Source: an uncultured Rhizobiaceae group bacterium
GTDB taxonomy: Bacteria; Pseudomonadota; Alphaproteobacteria; Rhizobiales; Rhizobiaceae
Assembly (NCBI GenBank): GCA_947501445.1
Contig: CANMVS010000013.1
Location: 62,001-126,000, forward strand
Length of the DNA: 64,000 nucleotides
Direction of reading: 5' to 3'
The position numbers and the translations under genes were made by a program. Within the stretch, counting starts at the first letter, position 1. Each line of letters starts with the position of its first letter. Below, one piece after another: positions 1-9,184 of the stretch. The notes under the pieces are model-generated. The model did no database searches and had not been told where the DNA came from. It was given only the letters and a program-made list of their open reading frames with translations.

Positions 1-483
1 AAGCTCGACGGCGCAAATTTTACCAAGGCGACCCTGTTGAAATCCTCCATGGATGGTTCAACGATGGTGGGCGCAAATCTCAGCAGGGCCATCGGTTACC
101 GGACCCGGTTTCATGATACGGATCTGACGGATACGGATTTTGAAAAGGCCGAAATGCAACGTGCAAATTTCACGGGAGCCGCGGTGCGCCAGGTCAATTT
201 TTCCAAAGCGGAACTCGGTCGGGCTCAATTTTCCGGTGCTGAAATCGTTGATGTCAATTTTGAATTCGCAAACCTGGCACGGGCTGATTTCCGCAGTGCC
301 AATCTGTCCGGCAACATCAATATGGCATTCGCCTATCTGTTCCTCACACGTTTTGAAGGACAGGACCTGAGTTCGGTAACGGGCATTGATCAGGCACAAC
401 TGGACCTAAGCTGTGGAGATGACGAAACAAAACTGCCTGCGGGTCTGTCGCCATCAGCAGCCTGGCCCTGTGAAGACGAATAA
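1..483 (+). CDS. Pentapeptide-repeat protein, C-terminal part (5' end outside window)
   Basis: The reading frame is open from base 1, so only the C-terminal ~160 residues are present. The sequence shows serial A(D/N)(L/F)xx pentapeptides (for example ANLSR, ANFTG, ADFRS, ANLSG), which form a right-handed quadrilateral beta-helix. It ends in a tail, LDLSCGDDETKLPAGL, that I associate with alphaproteobacterial pentapeptide proteins. Molecular function is not predictable; the family includes gyrase-protecting and scaffold proteins, but nothing here favours either. It converges on the adenine deaminase gene. Confidence 0.85.
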   Translation, partial: KLDGANFTKATLLKSSMDGSTMVGANLSRAIGYRTRFHDTDLTDTDFEKAEMQRANFTGAAVRQVNFSKAELGRAQFSGAEIVDVNFEFANLARADFRSANLSGNINMAFAYLFLTRFEGQDLSSVTGIDQAQLDLSCGDDETKLPAGLSPSAAWPCEDE

Positions 484-487
484 TAAC

Positions 488-519
488 ACATGCCGGCACG
501 GTAAAGTCAGTGGGCATGT
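488..519. terminator. Possible bidirectional stem-loop between convergent genes
   Basis: ACATGCC (488-494) can pair with GGCATGT (513-519) across an 18-base loop. It lies between the stop of the pentapeptide gene and the stop of the convergent adenine deaminase gene. There is no clear T-run, so a terminator role is only suggested by position. Confidence 0.3.
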
Positions 520-2312
520 CACACGAAGAGATCAACCTTTTCAAACCGGGTAACATCTATAATACCGACATCGGATATGCGCAGTTCGGGAATAACCACA
601 AGTGCCAGCAGTGAGTGTTGCATATAGGCGTTATTGAGATTGCATCCGCACTGCTTCATGGCGTCCATCATGGCCTGCGCCTTGGCCGCAACAATATCGG
701 ATGCCTCCACAGACATCAGACCGGCGATCGGCAGTTCCACCATGGCAATCTCCTTGCCATCCGCAATGACGACAATGCCACCGCCAACGTCGCCGAGGCG
801 ATTGGCCGCCAATGCCATATCCTTTTTGCTGGTTCCCACAACGATCATGTGATGACTGTCATGGGCTACAGTAGAGGCCACGGCACAATTGATGTTGTAG
901 CCAAACCCGGAAACGAAACCATTGACAACTTTACCTGTTCCACGATGGCGTTCGACAAGTGCGATCTGGCAGACATCTGCACCGACATCCATATTGACGA
1001 CACCATCCGAAACACCAAGCACGGCTTCGAGTGCCTTTGTCGGCGCCTGATTTTCGAGCACTCCAATCACACGAACCTGAACATCGGCTGCCCGGTCCGG
1101 CGCCGCAATATCAAAATCCCCGGCGGCCAGTGTACGACCCAGATTAACCGTTCCCTTGGCAAATTCGGGGTAGTTGAAATGCGGCAATTCGATCTCAAGC
1201 AGGCCATCATTGGCAACAATTGCACCACGGGCGATAACCGTTTCAATTGGCAGAGATACGATATCGGATGTCAGGATCATGTCGGCGCTGCGCCCCGGAC
1301 TGATGGAACCAATGTCACGTTCCATGCCAAAATGCTGCGCCGTATTGACAGTGGCCATCTGAATGGCAGTGATTGGTTTGAGGCCATGGGCAATCGCGTG
1401 GCGCACAACCCGGTTCATGTGACCATCGTTGACCAGTGTGCCGGAGTGGCTGTCGTCGGTGCACAGGATGAAATTGCGTGAATCCAACCCATCCTCTGTG
1501 ATGGCCTTGACCTGTGGGGCAACATCATACCAGGCAGAACCGAGACGCAGCATTGCGCGCATGCCCTGGCGGACCCGCGCAATGGCATCTTCCTTGCGGG
1601 TACCCTCATGATCATCGGCCGGTCCGCCCGCGACATAACCATGAAAAGGTCTTCCCAGGTCCGGTGAGGCATAATGACCACCGACGGTTTTGCCAGCCCT
1701 TTGCGTGGCGGCAATCTCACCCAGCATCTTTTCGTCATTGGCGGTAACACCGGGGAAATTCATCATCTCGCCAAGGCCGCATATATTGGGCCAATGCAGC
1801 GCCTGCTTTATGTCATCCACATCAAGTTCGGCACCAGCATTTTCCAGACCCGGCGCTGATGGTACGCAGCTTGGCATCTGCACCTGAACATTGATTGGCA
1901 ATGTCGTGGCCTCGTCATGCATGAGCTTTACACCGGGCATGCCAAGCACGTTGGCGATTTCGTGCGGATCAATGAACATTGATGTCGTACCGTGGGGCAT
2001 CACCGCGCGGGCAAATTCTGTCACAGTCACCATGCCGCTTTCGACATGCATATGGGCATCACACAGGCCGGGCACCATGTAACGTCCCCCGGCATCAACG
2101 ACCTGCGTATCAGGGCCAATGGTGTGGTCGGCATTGGCACCAACAAAGGCAAACCGCCCTTCGGCAATTGCAATATCCGTATCCGGTATGATTTCACCGG
2201 AGTAGACATTGACCCAATTGCCACCCCTGACAACCAAATCGGCCGGGGTCCGTCCCATGGCAACATCAATCAGCCTCGGTGCCACGTCACTCCAGGGTTT
2301 CAGTGTGGACAT
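519..2312 (-). CDS. ade: Adenine deaminase
   Basis: Predicted to hydrolyse adenine to hypoxanthine and ammonia in the cytoplasm, for purine salvage or use of purines as a nitrogen source. The 597-residue length fits the Ade family of the amidohydrolase superfamily. Visible motifs include the N-terminal metal-binding DAHMHVESGMVT (~85-96), GLGEMMNFPG, FILCTDDSHSG, and late GSISPGRSADMIL typical of composite amidohydrolases. The ATG is preceded by GGAG at suitable spacing. The segment after the second histidine region (HYASPDLGRPFHG) reads a little differently from the textbook HAPGL stretch, so a related substrate is possible. It is followed upstream on the same strand by the UPF0261/ALDH/Tct genes with a ~125 bp gap. 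Confidence 0.85.
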   Translation of the reverse strand: MSTLKPWSDVAPRLIDVAMGRTPADLVVRGGNWVNVYSGEIIPDTDIAIAEGRFAFVGANADHTIGPDTQVVDAGGRYMVPGLCDAHMHVESGMVTVTEFARAVMPHGTTSMFIDPHEIANVLGMPGVKLMHDEATTLPINVQVQMPSCVPSAPGLENAGAELDVDDIKQALHWPNICGLGEMMNFPGVTANDEKMLGEIAATQRAGKTVGGHYASPDLGRPFHGYVAGGPADDHEGTRKEDAIARVRQGMRAMLRLGSAWYDVAPQVKAITEDGLDSRNFILCTDDSHSGTLVNDGHMNRVVRHAIAHGLKPITAIQMATVNTAQHFGMERDIGSISPGRSADMILTSDIVSLPIETVIARGAIVANDGLLEIELPHFNYPEFAKGTVNLGRTLAAGDFDIAAPDRAADVQVRVIGVLENQAPTKALEAVLGVSDGVVNMDVGADVCQIALVERHRGTGKVVNGFVSGFGYNINCAVASTVAHDSHHMIVVGTSKKDMALAANRLGDVGGGIVVIADGKEIAMVELPIAGLMSVEASDIVAAKAQAMMDAMKQCGCNLNNAYMQHSLLALVVIPELRISDVGIIDVTRFEKVDLFV

Positions 2313-2437
2313 AATATTCTCCGTTGTTCACAACGACTGCGACAGGTGCTTTTCGGCGGCGTTTTACCATTTCCGCAATTCAGAAATTGGCAATAGCCCA
2401 GACCAATTACATAACACGCAACGCAGCCGGATATGGC

Positions 2438-3685
2438 TCAGGTCAGGTGATTTTTGACAATATGCCCTTCATCTGTCCAACGATCAAAGATTTCGAGCGC
2501 TGCATCTGCAAATGGAAGATCATTGATGTGGCAATCAAGCTCATGGAAGTCCACATTATGCGGCATTGTATTGCGGATTTCAGCCAGAAACGATGCAAGT
2601 GCCGGTGCATCATGCAGATCAGCGCCTTCCCGATCCCACTCACCAAACCCCTGATTTGGCATCAAAAATGCTGTCGGCCCCCTGGCCTTTGCCAAACGTT
2701 GCGTATGCGCCCGCGCAACGGCCTGGCGCTCCCCGGCATCAAGCACAATTGAAGATATCAATCGATTGTGCACATGATTGGGATGGTCGCACCACTTGTC
2801 GGGAACGCTCTGCCACCCAACTATGTCCACCAGATCATAACAACCCGCAGATACGATTTGCGGCACGCCATGCTGACCGGCGGCGGTGAGACGGCCCGCC
2901 CCGGCGGAAATAGTCGAGCCGTGAACACAATTGCCAACTTCCTGCGTACAAAAATCCATAACGCAGACAAAGGCACCCTGTGCAGCAAGGCTTTCGAAAG
3001 CACGCCCCCCCATGCCTGTTGCATGAAACACAGCCAGATCAAAACCGCGCTCCTCCAGCGCGGGTTTCAAGGTCAGCATATAACGCAGCGCACTGGAACC
3101 GAGGCTGGTCATACCGACCATCGGTCGCTCACCCGTTTGTTTTTCAACCGCCCTGGCCGCGCCAAGCACGGCACCGGCAGCCTGTGAAAGCGACGATTTG
3201 CAGATGGCATTGAGACCATAAAGCCCCCCGGCCCACAATATCATCTGTACGTCCGCGGCAAGCCGGCCCGGTGGAAGCATCGGTGAGAACGATACGGTAG
3301 AGACGATATATTTCGGCACGCCAAGCGGCAATGCGGCGGTGACATCCAGCGCCAGATCAGTCCCCATTGATCCGCCCAGAACAATGACACCATCAAAGAC
3401 CCGGTCCCGCCACAGTTTCAGGCATAGCACAGTACAGCCATCGCTCATGATTTGCATGGCGGTGTTTTCATCACCTGAATCTATTGCAGACTGTATGGTA
3501 GAGCCACCGGCCTGTGCGACGTCATGTTTGGAATAATCTGCCGGTGCCGGCGCTTCACCAAGCACACTGACATCCATGGTCAACACCCGGCCGCCCTGTG
3601 CCGTTATGCGCGAAGCGACATAACCGAGCTCATCCGACTTTGTATCAAATGTGCCAATCACCAAAATGGTTTTATCGTCTGACAT
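2438..3685 (-). CDS. Tm-1-like ATP-binding (UPF0261) family protein
   Basis: A ~415-residue protein of the UPF0261 / Tm-1-like family. The N-terminus (KTILVIGTFDTKSDELGYVA) carries the family signature GTFDTK, and GGSMGTDLALDVT and the C-terminal PNQGFGEWDREGADLHD are also typical. Homologues include the N-terminal half of the tomato Tm-1 resistance protein; the bacterial function is not established. I chose the internal ATG at 3685 because the family begins near MSDDKTILVIG and a purine-rich stretch precedes it; an ATG at 3724 would overlap the upstream aldehyde dehydrogenase. Its place in a TctABC/aldehyde dehydrogenase operon suggests a catabolic or metabolite-handling role. Confidence 0.75.
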   Translation of the reverse strand: MSDDKTILVIGTFDTKSDELGYVASRITAQGGRVLTMDVSVLGEAPAPADYSKHDVAQAGGSTIQSAIDSGDENTAMQIMSDGCTVLCLKLWRDRVFDGVIVLGGSMGTDLALDVTAALPLGVPKYIVSTVSFSPMLPPGRLAADVQMILWAGGLYGLNAICKSSLSQAAGAVLGAARAVEKQTGERPMVGMTSLGSSALRYMLTLKPALEERGFDLAVFHATGMGGRAFESLAAQGAFVCVMDFCTQEVGNCVHGSTISAGAGRLTAAGQHGVPQIVSAGCYDLVDIVGWQSVPDKWCDHPNHVHNRLISSIVLDAGERQAVARAHTQRLAKARGPTAFLMPNQGFGEWDREGADLHDAPALASFLAEIRNTMPHNVDFHELDCHINDLPFADAALEIFDRWTDEGHIVKNHLT

Positions 3686-3708
3686 TTCAGTGCCTGCTTT
3701 CGGGAACT

Positions 3709-5193
3709 TTAAAGTTGTATCCACGCCGTTTTGAGGTCGACGTATTTGTTCATTGCATGCAGCGATTTGTCGTGACCGTTGCCCGATTGTCTGACCCCGC
3801 CAAGTGGCACGGTCCCATCGGCCCCACCATAGGTATTAACGTGGACCACACCGGTTTTCATGGCCCTGATCATGCGGTGAGCGCGTGACAGGTCCGCTGT
3901 CCAGACGGCACCAGCCAGCCCGAAATCGCTGTCGTTGGCAAGCCTGACTGCTTCGGCTTCATCTGTAAAGGCAGTGACAGCAAGCACCGGACCAAATACT
4001 TCACGCCGGGCAAGCGTATCGCCGGGCCTTACACCGGTCATAATGGTCGGCTCCATATAGTAGCCGCCGGTATCTGTCAGAATGCGCTCGCCGCCAAGAT
4101 AGCGATGCGCGCCCTCTTCCTGTGCCTTTGCAACAAAGTCAAGATTGCCCTGCAATTGGGTGAGGCTGTTGACGGCGCCAATATCGCTGGCAAGATCCAG
4201 TGGATCGCCCACATTCAGCGCACCGGCGTGCCGGGCAAGTGCCGCGATAAAATCATCATGGATATTCTCCTGCACCAGCAGACGTGAACCCGCCACGCAA
4301 ACCTGACCCGAATTGCGAAAAATACCCATTGCGGAGATTTTGGCCGCCTGAGCCAGATCAGGCGCGTCAGCAAAGACAACATTGGGCGATTTACCACCAA
4401 GCTCCAGATAGATTTTCTTCAAATTGGAGCGGGCGGAATATTCCAGCAACCTTCGGCCAACCGGTCCCGAGCCGGTAAATGTCAATACATCAACATCCAT
4501 TGACAGCGCCAGGGCTTCTCCAGCGACGCTGCCTTTTCCGGTCACAACATTAAACACCCCATCAGGCAATCCCGCCTCTACGGCCAGTTCGGCAAGGCGC
4601 AAAAGCGACAGTGAGGCTGTTTCCGCAGGTTTGAGCACAACGCTGTTTCCCTCAGCCAGTGCAGGCGCGATTTTCCAGGCACCTATCATCAACGGGAAAT
4701 TCCACGGCACAATGGCACCGACCACGCCCACCGGCTCGCGGTGAATGAGGCCAAGCACTGTGCTGGCTGTTGGTGCAACCTCACCGTAGACCTTGTCGAT
4801 TGCCTCTGCATAATAGCGAAAAGTAGCTGCTGCAGATCCGGCCTCGGCCTTGAATGCCATGTTTAGCTCAGTGCCATTGTCACGCACCCCAAGAACCGAT
4901 AGCGCCAGCGCTTCGCGTTCAATGATATCGGCCAGCCGGTGCAGTATTTTCTTGCGACCCGCCGGTGCCATGCGCGACCAGCGACCATCATCAAAAGCAT
5001 TGCGCGCAGCTTTGATGGCAAGGTCCATATCTTCTGCGCTGGCGCTGACAACGGTTGTCAACACAGAACCATCAATGGGACTGACAACCGGCAACGTTTC
5101 GCCTGAGCCTGCCGTCCACGCTCCATCTACAAACAGTTTTTGCGCCGCAACCGGCTGAGCACGCAATTCATTGATTTGGTTCTGATCAAGCAT
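3709..5193 (-). CDS. NAD(P)-dependent aldehyde dehydrogenase
   Basis: A 494-residue ALDH-superfamily enzyme oxidising an aldehyde to a carboxylate. Visible are the cofactor fold motif VVPWNFPLMIGAWK-type stretch, FTGSGPVGRRLLE, the glutamate motif LELGGKSPN, and the catalytic cysteine in FRNSGQVCVAGSRLLVQ. The chosen ATG overlaps the tctA stop by 8 bases, indicating translational coupling; an upstream start at 5247 would add a non-conserved tail. Its substrate is unknown. The operon context (tripartite carboxylate transporter, UPF0261) suggests breakdown of an imported organic acid. Confidence 0.85.
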   Translation of the reverse strand: MLDQNQINELRAQPVAAQKLFVDGAWTAGSGETLPVVSPIDGSVLTTVVSASAEDMDLAIKAARNAFDDGRWSRMAPAGRKKILHRLADIIEREALALSVLGVRDNGTELNMAFKAEAGSAAATFRYYAEAIDKVYGEVAPTASTVLGLIHREPVGVVGAIVPWNFPLMIGAWKIAPALAEGNSVVLKPAETASLSLLRLAELAVEAGLPDGVFNVVTGKGSVAGEALALSMDVDVLTFTGSGPVGRRLLEYSARSNLKKIYLELGGKSPNVVFADAPDLAQAAKISAMGIFRNSGQVCVAGSRLLVQENIHDDFIAALARHAGALNVGDPLDLASDIGAVNSLTQLQGNLDFVAKAQEEGAHRYLGGERILTDTGGYYMEPTIMTGVRPGDTLARREVFGPVLAVTAFTDEAEAVRLANDSDFGLAGAVWTADLSRAHRMIRAMKTGVVHVNTYGGADGTVPLGGVRQSGNGHDKSLHAMNKYVDLKTAWIQL

Positions 5194-6679
5194 TTTCGAC
5201 TTTCGCAGCCTTTCGGTTTTTCCACTGGCTCCTGATATGCAATGCAATGATCAACACAATGAGACAGAACAGAATCAGGGCAATCGGGCGGTCTATGAAA
5301 TCAAGCGGTGTTTTTACCCGCGCCATGGAGGCGCGAAGCTTGACCTCCATGATACGGCCCAGAACCATGCCAAGGATGATGGGTACAATAGGCAGGTGAA
5401 GCCGCTTGAGAACAAAGCCGATAAAGCCGAAGACCGAGGCAATGACACAATCCCACACGCTGTTGCGCAGGGAATAGACGCCGACAAAGGCCAATGTCAT
5501 GATCATCACGCCGAGGAAGCGGGTCGGAATTCGAATGATTTGCAACAGCAGATTGGTCGAGAACAATAAAAAGACCAGAACCATAATATTCAGGATCAGC
5601 AACGCCAGATAAAGCGCCATGACAAAATCCATCTGATTTTGAAACAGCTGCGGTCCTGGAACAACATTGTGGACGTAAAATACCGTCAACATCATTGCGG
5701 TCAATGCTTCACCCGGTATGCCAAGCGCAAGCAGCGGGATCATCGCCGCTCCTGGAACCGCATTATTGGACGCTTCGGATGCAATCAGTCCTTCGGGCGC
5801 ACCGTCACCGAACTTTTCCGGTGTCTTTGAACGGCGCTGGGCAAATGTGTAGGAGAAAAACTGCGCCATGAATTCTCCGACACCTGGAATGATGCCCATC
5901 ACCACACCGAAGCCAGACGAGGCGGTGGCGGTGCCTGGATATTTGAGCAACTCCCCAAGCCCCTGAAACAGACCGCCCTTGACCGGCGCAGCCTTGGGGC
6001 TGCTGTCCTTGCCAACCAAAAGTACAAATGCCTGACTGAGCGCAAAGAGCCCCAGAACCACAACAATCAGGTTGATGCCGGAAGCCAGAAAATTCAGATC
6101 AAAGGTGAAACGGCGGGTCAATGTTGCCGTATGAAGGCCAATCGTATTGATGAAAATCCCAAAGAAAACCAGAAAGGCCGCTATGACCGTCTGTCCGCGA
6201 TGGGCCGTCACCGCCAGCACAAGACCAAGCAGCGCTGCAAGAAAAATTTCGCGAGAACCAAAATGCGGTGCGATGGAAGCCAGCAGAGGCGAAAGGATTA
6301 TCAGGCAGATAACCGAAAATATACCGCCGAAAAAAGATGCGGAATAGGCAAGACTGAGGGCACGTTTTGCCTCCCCGCGTTTGGTCATCGGATAACCATC
6401 ATAAGTCGTCAGCGCGTTGACCGCAGTGCCCGGTGTATTGATCAGAATTGCCGGTATCGCGCCGCCATACATCGAAGAACCGTAGATGCCAAGAAGTGCT
6501 GTCAGTCCGACGATTGGATCAAAGGAAAATGTTGCCGGTAGCAATATGGCAATGGCCACGGCAGCCCCAACGCCCGGGATCGCACCTATTATCACACCAC
6601 CAATGGAGCCGATTACCAGTGCGGCAACGACATCCCAGCGGGCAAGAATTGCCAATCCATCGATGAGAACATCCATCAT
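5186..6679 (-). CDS. tctA: Tripartite tricarboxylate transporter, large permease TctA
   Basis: A 497-residue integral membrane protein with about 11-12 hydrophobic segments. It shows TctA-family signatures: GAIPGVGAAVAIAILLP near the N-terminus, YGSSMYGGAIPAILINTPGT, and the internally repeated GIIPGVGEFMAQFFSY. It forms the transport channel with TctB and uses the periplasmic binding protein TctC to import a carboxylate with an ion gradient. It starts 7 bases after tctB ends, and its stop overlaps the following aldehyde dehydrogenase start. The actual substrate cannot be read from the sequence. Confidence 0.9.
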   Translation of the reverse strand: MMDVLIDGLAILARWDVVAALVIGSIGGVIIGAIPGVGAAVAIAILLPATFSFDPIVGLTALLGIYGSSMYGGAIPAILINTPGTAVNALTTYDGYPMTKRGEAKRALSLAYSASFFGGIFSVICLIILSPLLASIAPHFGSREIFLAALLGLVLAVTAHRGQTVIAAFLVFFGIFINTIGLHTATLTRRFTFDLNFLASGINLIVVVLGLFALSQAFVLLVGKDSSPKAAPVKGGLFQGLGELLKYPGTATASSGFGVVMGIIPGVGEFMAQFFSYTFAQRRSKTPEKFGDGAPEGLIASEASNNAVPGAAMIPLLALGIPGEALTAMMLTVFYVHNVVPGPQLFQNQMDFVMALYLALLILNIMVLVFLLFSTNLLLQIIRIPTRFLGVMIMTLAFVGVYSLRNSVWDCVIASVFGFIGFVLKRLHLPIVPIILGMVLGRIMEVKLRASMARVKTPLDFIDRPIALILFCLIVLIIALHIRSQWKNRKAAKVENA

Positions 6680-6686
6680 CGCAGCC

Positions 6687-7250
6687 TCACAAATACAAGA
6701 TCATGAAGTTTCTGAACGCGCCGGGCAGATATTCATAAAGGGCGCCACCGGGTACCCTGACCTGCAAAAAGCTCTTGAAAAGAATAACGATAATTGCCCC
6801 CATTGCTGTGGCCCACAACAGTGTTGCACGATCAGCATATCCCATGCGACGCGCCAGAAGCGGGCAGAAAACCATGGTTGCGGGTAGATATCCGACAACA
6901 GGCACAGCAAACACGTAAGCCATAAACCAAAACGGAAACTCAAGACAACGCAGCCAGACGCACGACTCACGCCGCTCCCAGCCGCTGTAATGTCTGGCTC
7001 GAAGCGATTGAACCAGGTAGACAGCAGCGCAAATCACCATTCCAACAAGGCTTAAACCGGGCCAAAAGACCGGCTGCGAGAGCAGTGCCTTACCGTTTTT
7101 CCACTGGGTTTGATCAAAGATCAGCGCCAGCAGACAAACGGAGACGGCAACAATGAAGAATGCGAACAGACGGTCTCCGCCGAGCCGCTCAATGGCCTTT
7201 AACTCGTCAATTGTCGGTTTGGCATCTGGCATGTCTGCGTCCCGGTTCAT
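6687..7250 (-). CDS. tctB: Tripartite tricarboxylate transporter, small permease TctB
   Basis: A 187-residue protein with about four transmembrane helices, the expected size and topology for TctB. The hydrophobic stretches are at roughly 28-44, 62-80, 105-125 and 145-165. The sequence is weakly conserved, as is usual for this subunit, so the assignment rests on size, topology and position between tctC and tctA. A 7-bp-stem hairpin separates it from tctC. Confidence 0.8.
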   Translation of the reverse strand: MNRDADMPDAKPTIDELKAIERLGGDRLFAFFIVAVSVCLLALIFDQTQWKNGKALLSQPVFWPGLSLVGMVICAAVYLVQSLRARHYSGWERRESCVWLRCLEFPFWFMAYVFAVPVVGYLPATMVFCPLLARRMGYADRATLLWATAMGAIIVILFKSFLQVRVPGGALYEYLPGAFRNFMILYL

Positions 7251-7259
7251 CCAAAATGA

Positions 7260-7279
7260 CGCCGCGGTCTGACGCGGCG
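7260..7279 (-). other. Intercistronic stem-loop between tctC and tctB
   Basis: CGCCGCG (7260-7266) and CGCGGCG (7273-7279) form a perfect 7-bp GC-only stem with a 6-base loop in the 54-bp gap after the tctC stop. Such hairpins after binding-protein genes commonly protect the upstream message and reduce read-through; that role is inferred here. Confidence 0.55.
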
Positions 7280-7304
7280 CCGGTCACCTGATGATCGATC
7301 AGCG

Positions 7305-8240
7305 CTAATTTGCCAGCATTTTTTCAATTGCCGCTGTGGTTGCGATATCTTTTTCAATCTGCGCAGCAGCATCGGCTGAATCAACCCAGTAAATCTGCGC
7401 ACCGGTATTTGCAGCAACAGCCTGTGCCCGTTCCGACATGACCGTCTTTTGAGCGACAGCTACAATCTTGTCACGCACATCCTGCGGCGTATCCTTATGG
7501 ACGAACAAACCGTTCCACAAAGCAATTGCCAGACTTGGGTCCAACTCACCGACAGTGGGTGCATCCGGGGTCTTGGATATGCGATCGCCGGTAATCGACG
7601 CAAGCACATTGACATCATCAAGACAGGGCAGAATGAGCTGCAGTGTGGTGTTGATGACATCCACGTCACCGGATGCGAGCGTATTGCAATCGAGTGCGTC
7701 AAAGGCCGCTTCAGACCCCCATTCGAAGCCCATTTGTTTGGCAAGCGCGAATGAGACCTGTGTCGGGATCAAAAATGACCCGAAATGACCCAGCGCCTTG
7801 TCGTCAGTACCTTTGAGATCTTCCATTGTGTTGATGCCGCTGTTTTTGGCAGAGGCCATAACAAATGGATAGGTCACAAAAATGCCAAGCGGCTCAAAAG
7901 GATCAGGATTCAATTCGGGAATACCAACCTGCGGACCGACGACGGGAATGCCGACAACAAATGAGCCAATTGTGTATCCATCTGCAGGCGCGACGGCGAC
8001 CTCGGCAGCACCCGGAAATGGTCCACCGTCGGAAGGCTTGTTTATGACCGCCGCAGCGACGCCATATTCCTTCTGAAAATCCTCGGCGATCATACGTGTG
8101 AGCACATCTTCCAGATCACCTGGTGGAAAAGGTACGACAAACTCCACCGGCTTTTCCGGATATTCTGCCAAAGCCACTGATATTCCAAGACCTGTTGTCG
8201 CCAGTGCAGCCACTGCAAAAGTGGAAATCAATCTATGCAT
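7305..8240 (-). CDS. tctC: Tripartite tricarboxylate transporter substrate-binding protein TctC
   Basis: A 311-residue periplasmic binding protein of the Bug/TctC family. A signal peptide (ISTFAVAALATTGLGISVALA) leads directly into YPEKPVEFVVPFPPGD, the typical Bug-family start of the mature protein. The C-terminus has the usual alpha-rich tail. The ATG is preceded by GGAGG at 5 bases. The gene heads a tctC-tctB-tctA-aldehyde dehydrogenase-UPF0261 operon. Its promoter lies in the intergenic region shared with the iclR-type regulator, which carries a 19-bp palindrome. Confidence 0.9.
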   Translation of the reverse strand: MHRLISTFAVAALATTGLGISVALAEYPEKPVEFVVPFPPGDLEDVLTRMIAEDFQKEYGVAAAVINKPSDGGPFPGAAEVAVAPADGYTIGSFVVGIPVVGPQVGIPELNPDPFEPLGIFVTYPFVMASAKNSGINTMEDLKGTDDKALGHFGSFLIPTQVSFALAKQMGFEWGSEAAFDALDCNTLASGDVDVINTTLQLILPCLDDVNVLASITGDRISKTPDAPTVGELDPSLAIALWNGLFVHKDTPQDVRDKIVAVAQKTVMSERAQAVAANTGAQIYWVDSADAAAQIEKDIATTAAIEKMLAN

Positions 8241-8308
8241 AGTATCCTCCCTCTAAGTCGCTTTGCCTTCAATCTGCTGTGCGGTTTTGCAGCAAAGCCA
8301 CGCGTTGT

Positions 8309-8327
8309 TGGTTCATTATTTGAACCA
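8309..8327. promoter_or_regulatory. Palindromic operator candidate in tctC / iclR-type promoter region
   Basis: TGGTTCA, a 5-base spacer (TTATT) and TGAACCA form a perfect inverted repeat, followed at once by a related half-site TGGTTTAAA. It sits midway between the divergent tctC and iclR-type genes. IclR-family proteins bind palindromes of about this size near their own promoters, so the adjacent regulator is the obvious candidate. Confidence 0.65.
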
Positions 8328-8410
8328 TTGGTTTAAATTTAGCTTGAATTGAATCCGCTTATCTGTCAAGAAAAAACAATTGAACGCCTGAAAGGACACT
8401 GCACACCACT

Positions 8411-9184
8411 ATGGGAACAGTCGATAAAGCATTGTCGTTGTTGGATTTTTTCTCCGAACGCCGTCCGGAAATCGGGTTGAGCGATCTGACCCGTCTGGCC
8501 GGTTACGACAAGGCCACCGTCCTTCGCTTGATGACATCACTGGCAAATCGCGGCTTTGTCGAGCAGGATCGCAAAACAAAAGTGTATCGCCTGGGGCCAT
8601 CGCTGCTGCGGTTGGCCAATGTGCGCGAAATGACCATTCCATCAAAGGCCTCTGCCAGACCGGTTCTGGAACATCTGTCGGTTGAAAGCGGTGAGACAGT
8701 GCATCTCTTTTTGTTGGCTAAAGACTATCTGGAGCCGATAGACTTCATCGAGACCTCCGCCCATGCGACCCGCGTACATATGGATGCGGGAGAACGTATT
8801 TCACTGCACGCATCGGCTTCAGGTCTTGCCTGTCTGGCCTTTATGCGGGTGGAGGAAAGTGAACGCATTCTGCAGGGCAGGCTTGAGCGCTTTACCAACC
8901 ACACCATCACCGATGTATCCACCCTGCAAAAGTGCCTGAAAAAGGTACGCAGCGAGGGCATCGCCGAGAGTGATCGCGGCTTCGAAGAAGAGGTATTCGG
9001 GATCGCAGCGCCCATATTCTCTCCGGATCGCCTTCCGGTTGGATCCATCGGCATTGCCACACCACATACCCGTATGACCGATTCATTTCGGCAGAAGGCG
9101 CGGGCGCTGACCCAACAGGCGGCCATGGATATAACCCGGGCGTGGGGCGGCTCGATCCCGACACAGGCCGGAGCGCTGCAATGA
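8411..9184 (+). CDS. IclR-family transcriptional regulator
   Basis: A 257-residue protein with an N-terminal winged helix-turn-helix (MGTVDKALSLLDFFSER, GLSDLTRLAGYDKATVLRLM, KVYRLGPSLLRLA) followed by an IclR effector-binding domain (~80-250). It is divergent from tctCBA and starts an operon with a HAD hydrolase and an aminotransferase; the stop and next start overlap (ATGA). It likely regulates the Tct operon and its own operon through the palindrome at 8309-8327. The effector is unknown but is plausibly the imported acid or a derivative. Confidence 0.88.
   Translation: MGTVDKALSLLDFFSERRPEIGLSDLTRLAGYDKATVLRLMTSLANRGFVEQDRKTKVYRLGPSLLRLANVREMTIPSKASARPVLEHLSVESGETVHLFLLAKDYLEPIDFIETSAHATRVHMDAGERISLHASASGLACLAFMRVEESERILQGRLERFTNHTITDVSTLQKCLKKVRSEGIAESDRGFEEEVFGIAAPIFSPDRLPVGSIGIATPHTRMTDSFRQKARALTQQAAMDITRAWGGSIPTQAGALQ

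Noticed and set aside
615-1481. 288-residue plus-strand open frame opposite adenine deaminase
   Set aside because: It is antisense to a well-supported gene, its composition is histidine- and asparagine-rich as expected of a shadow frame, and it has no family motif.
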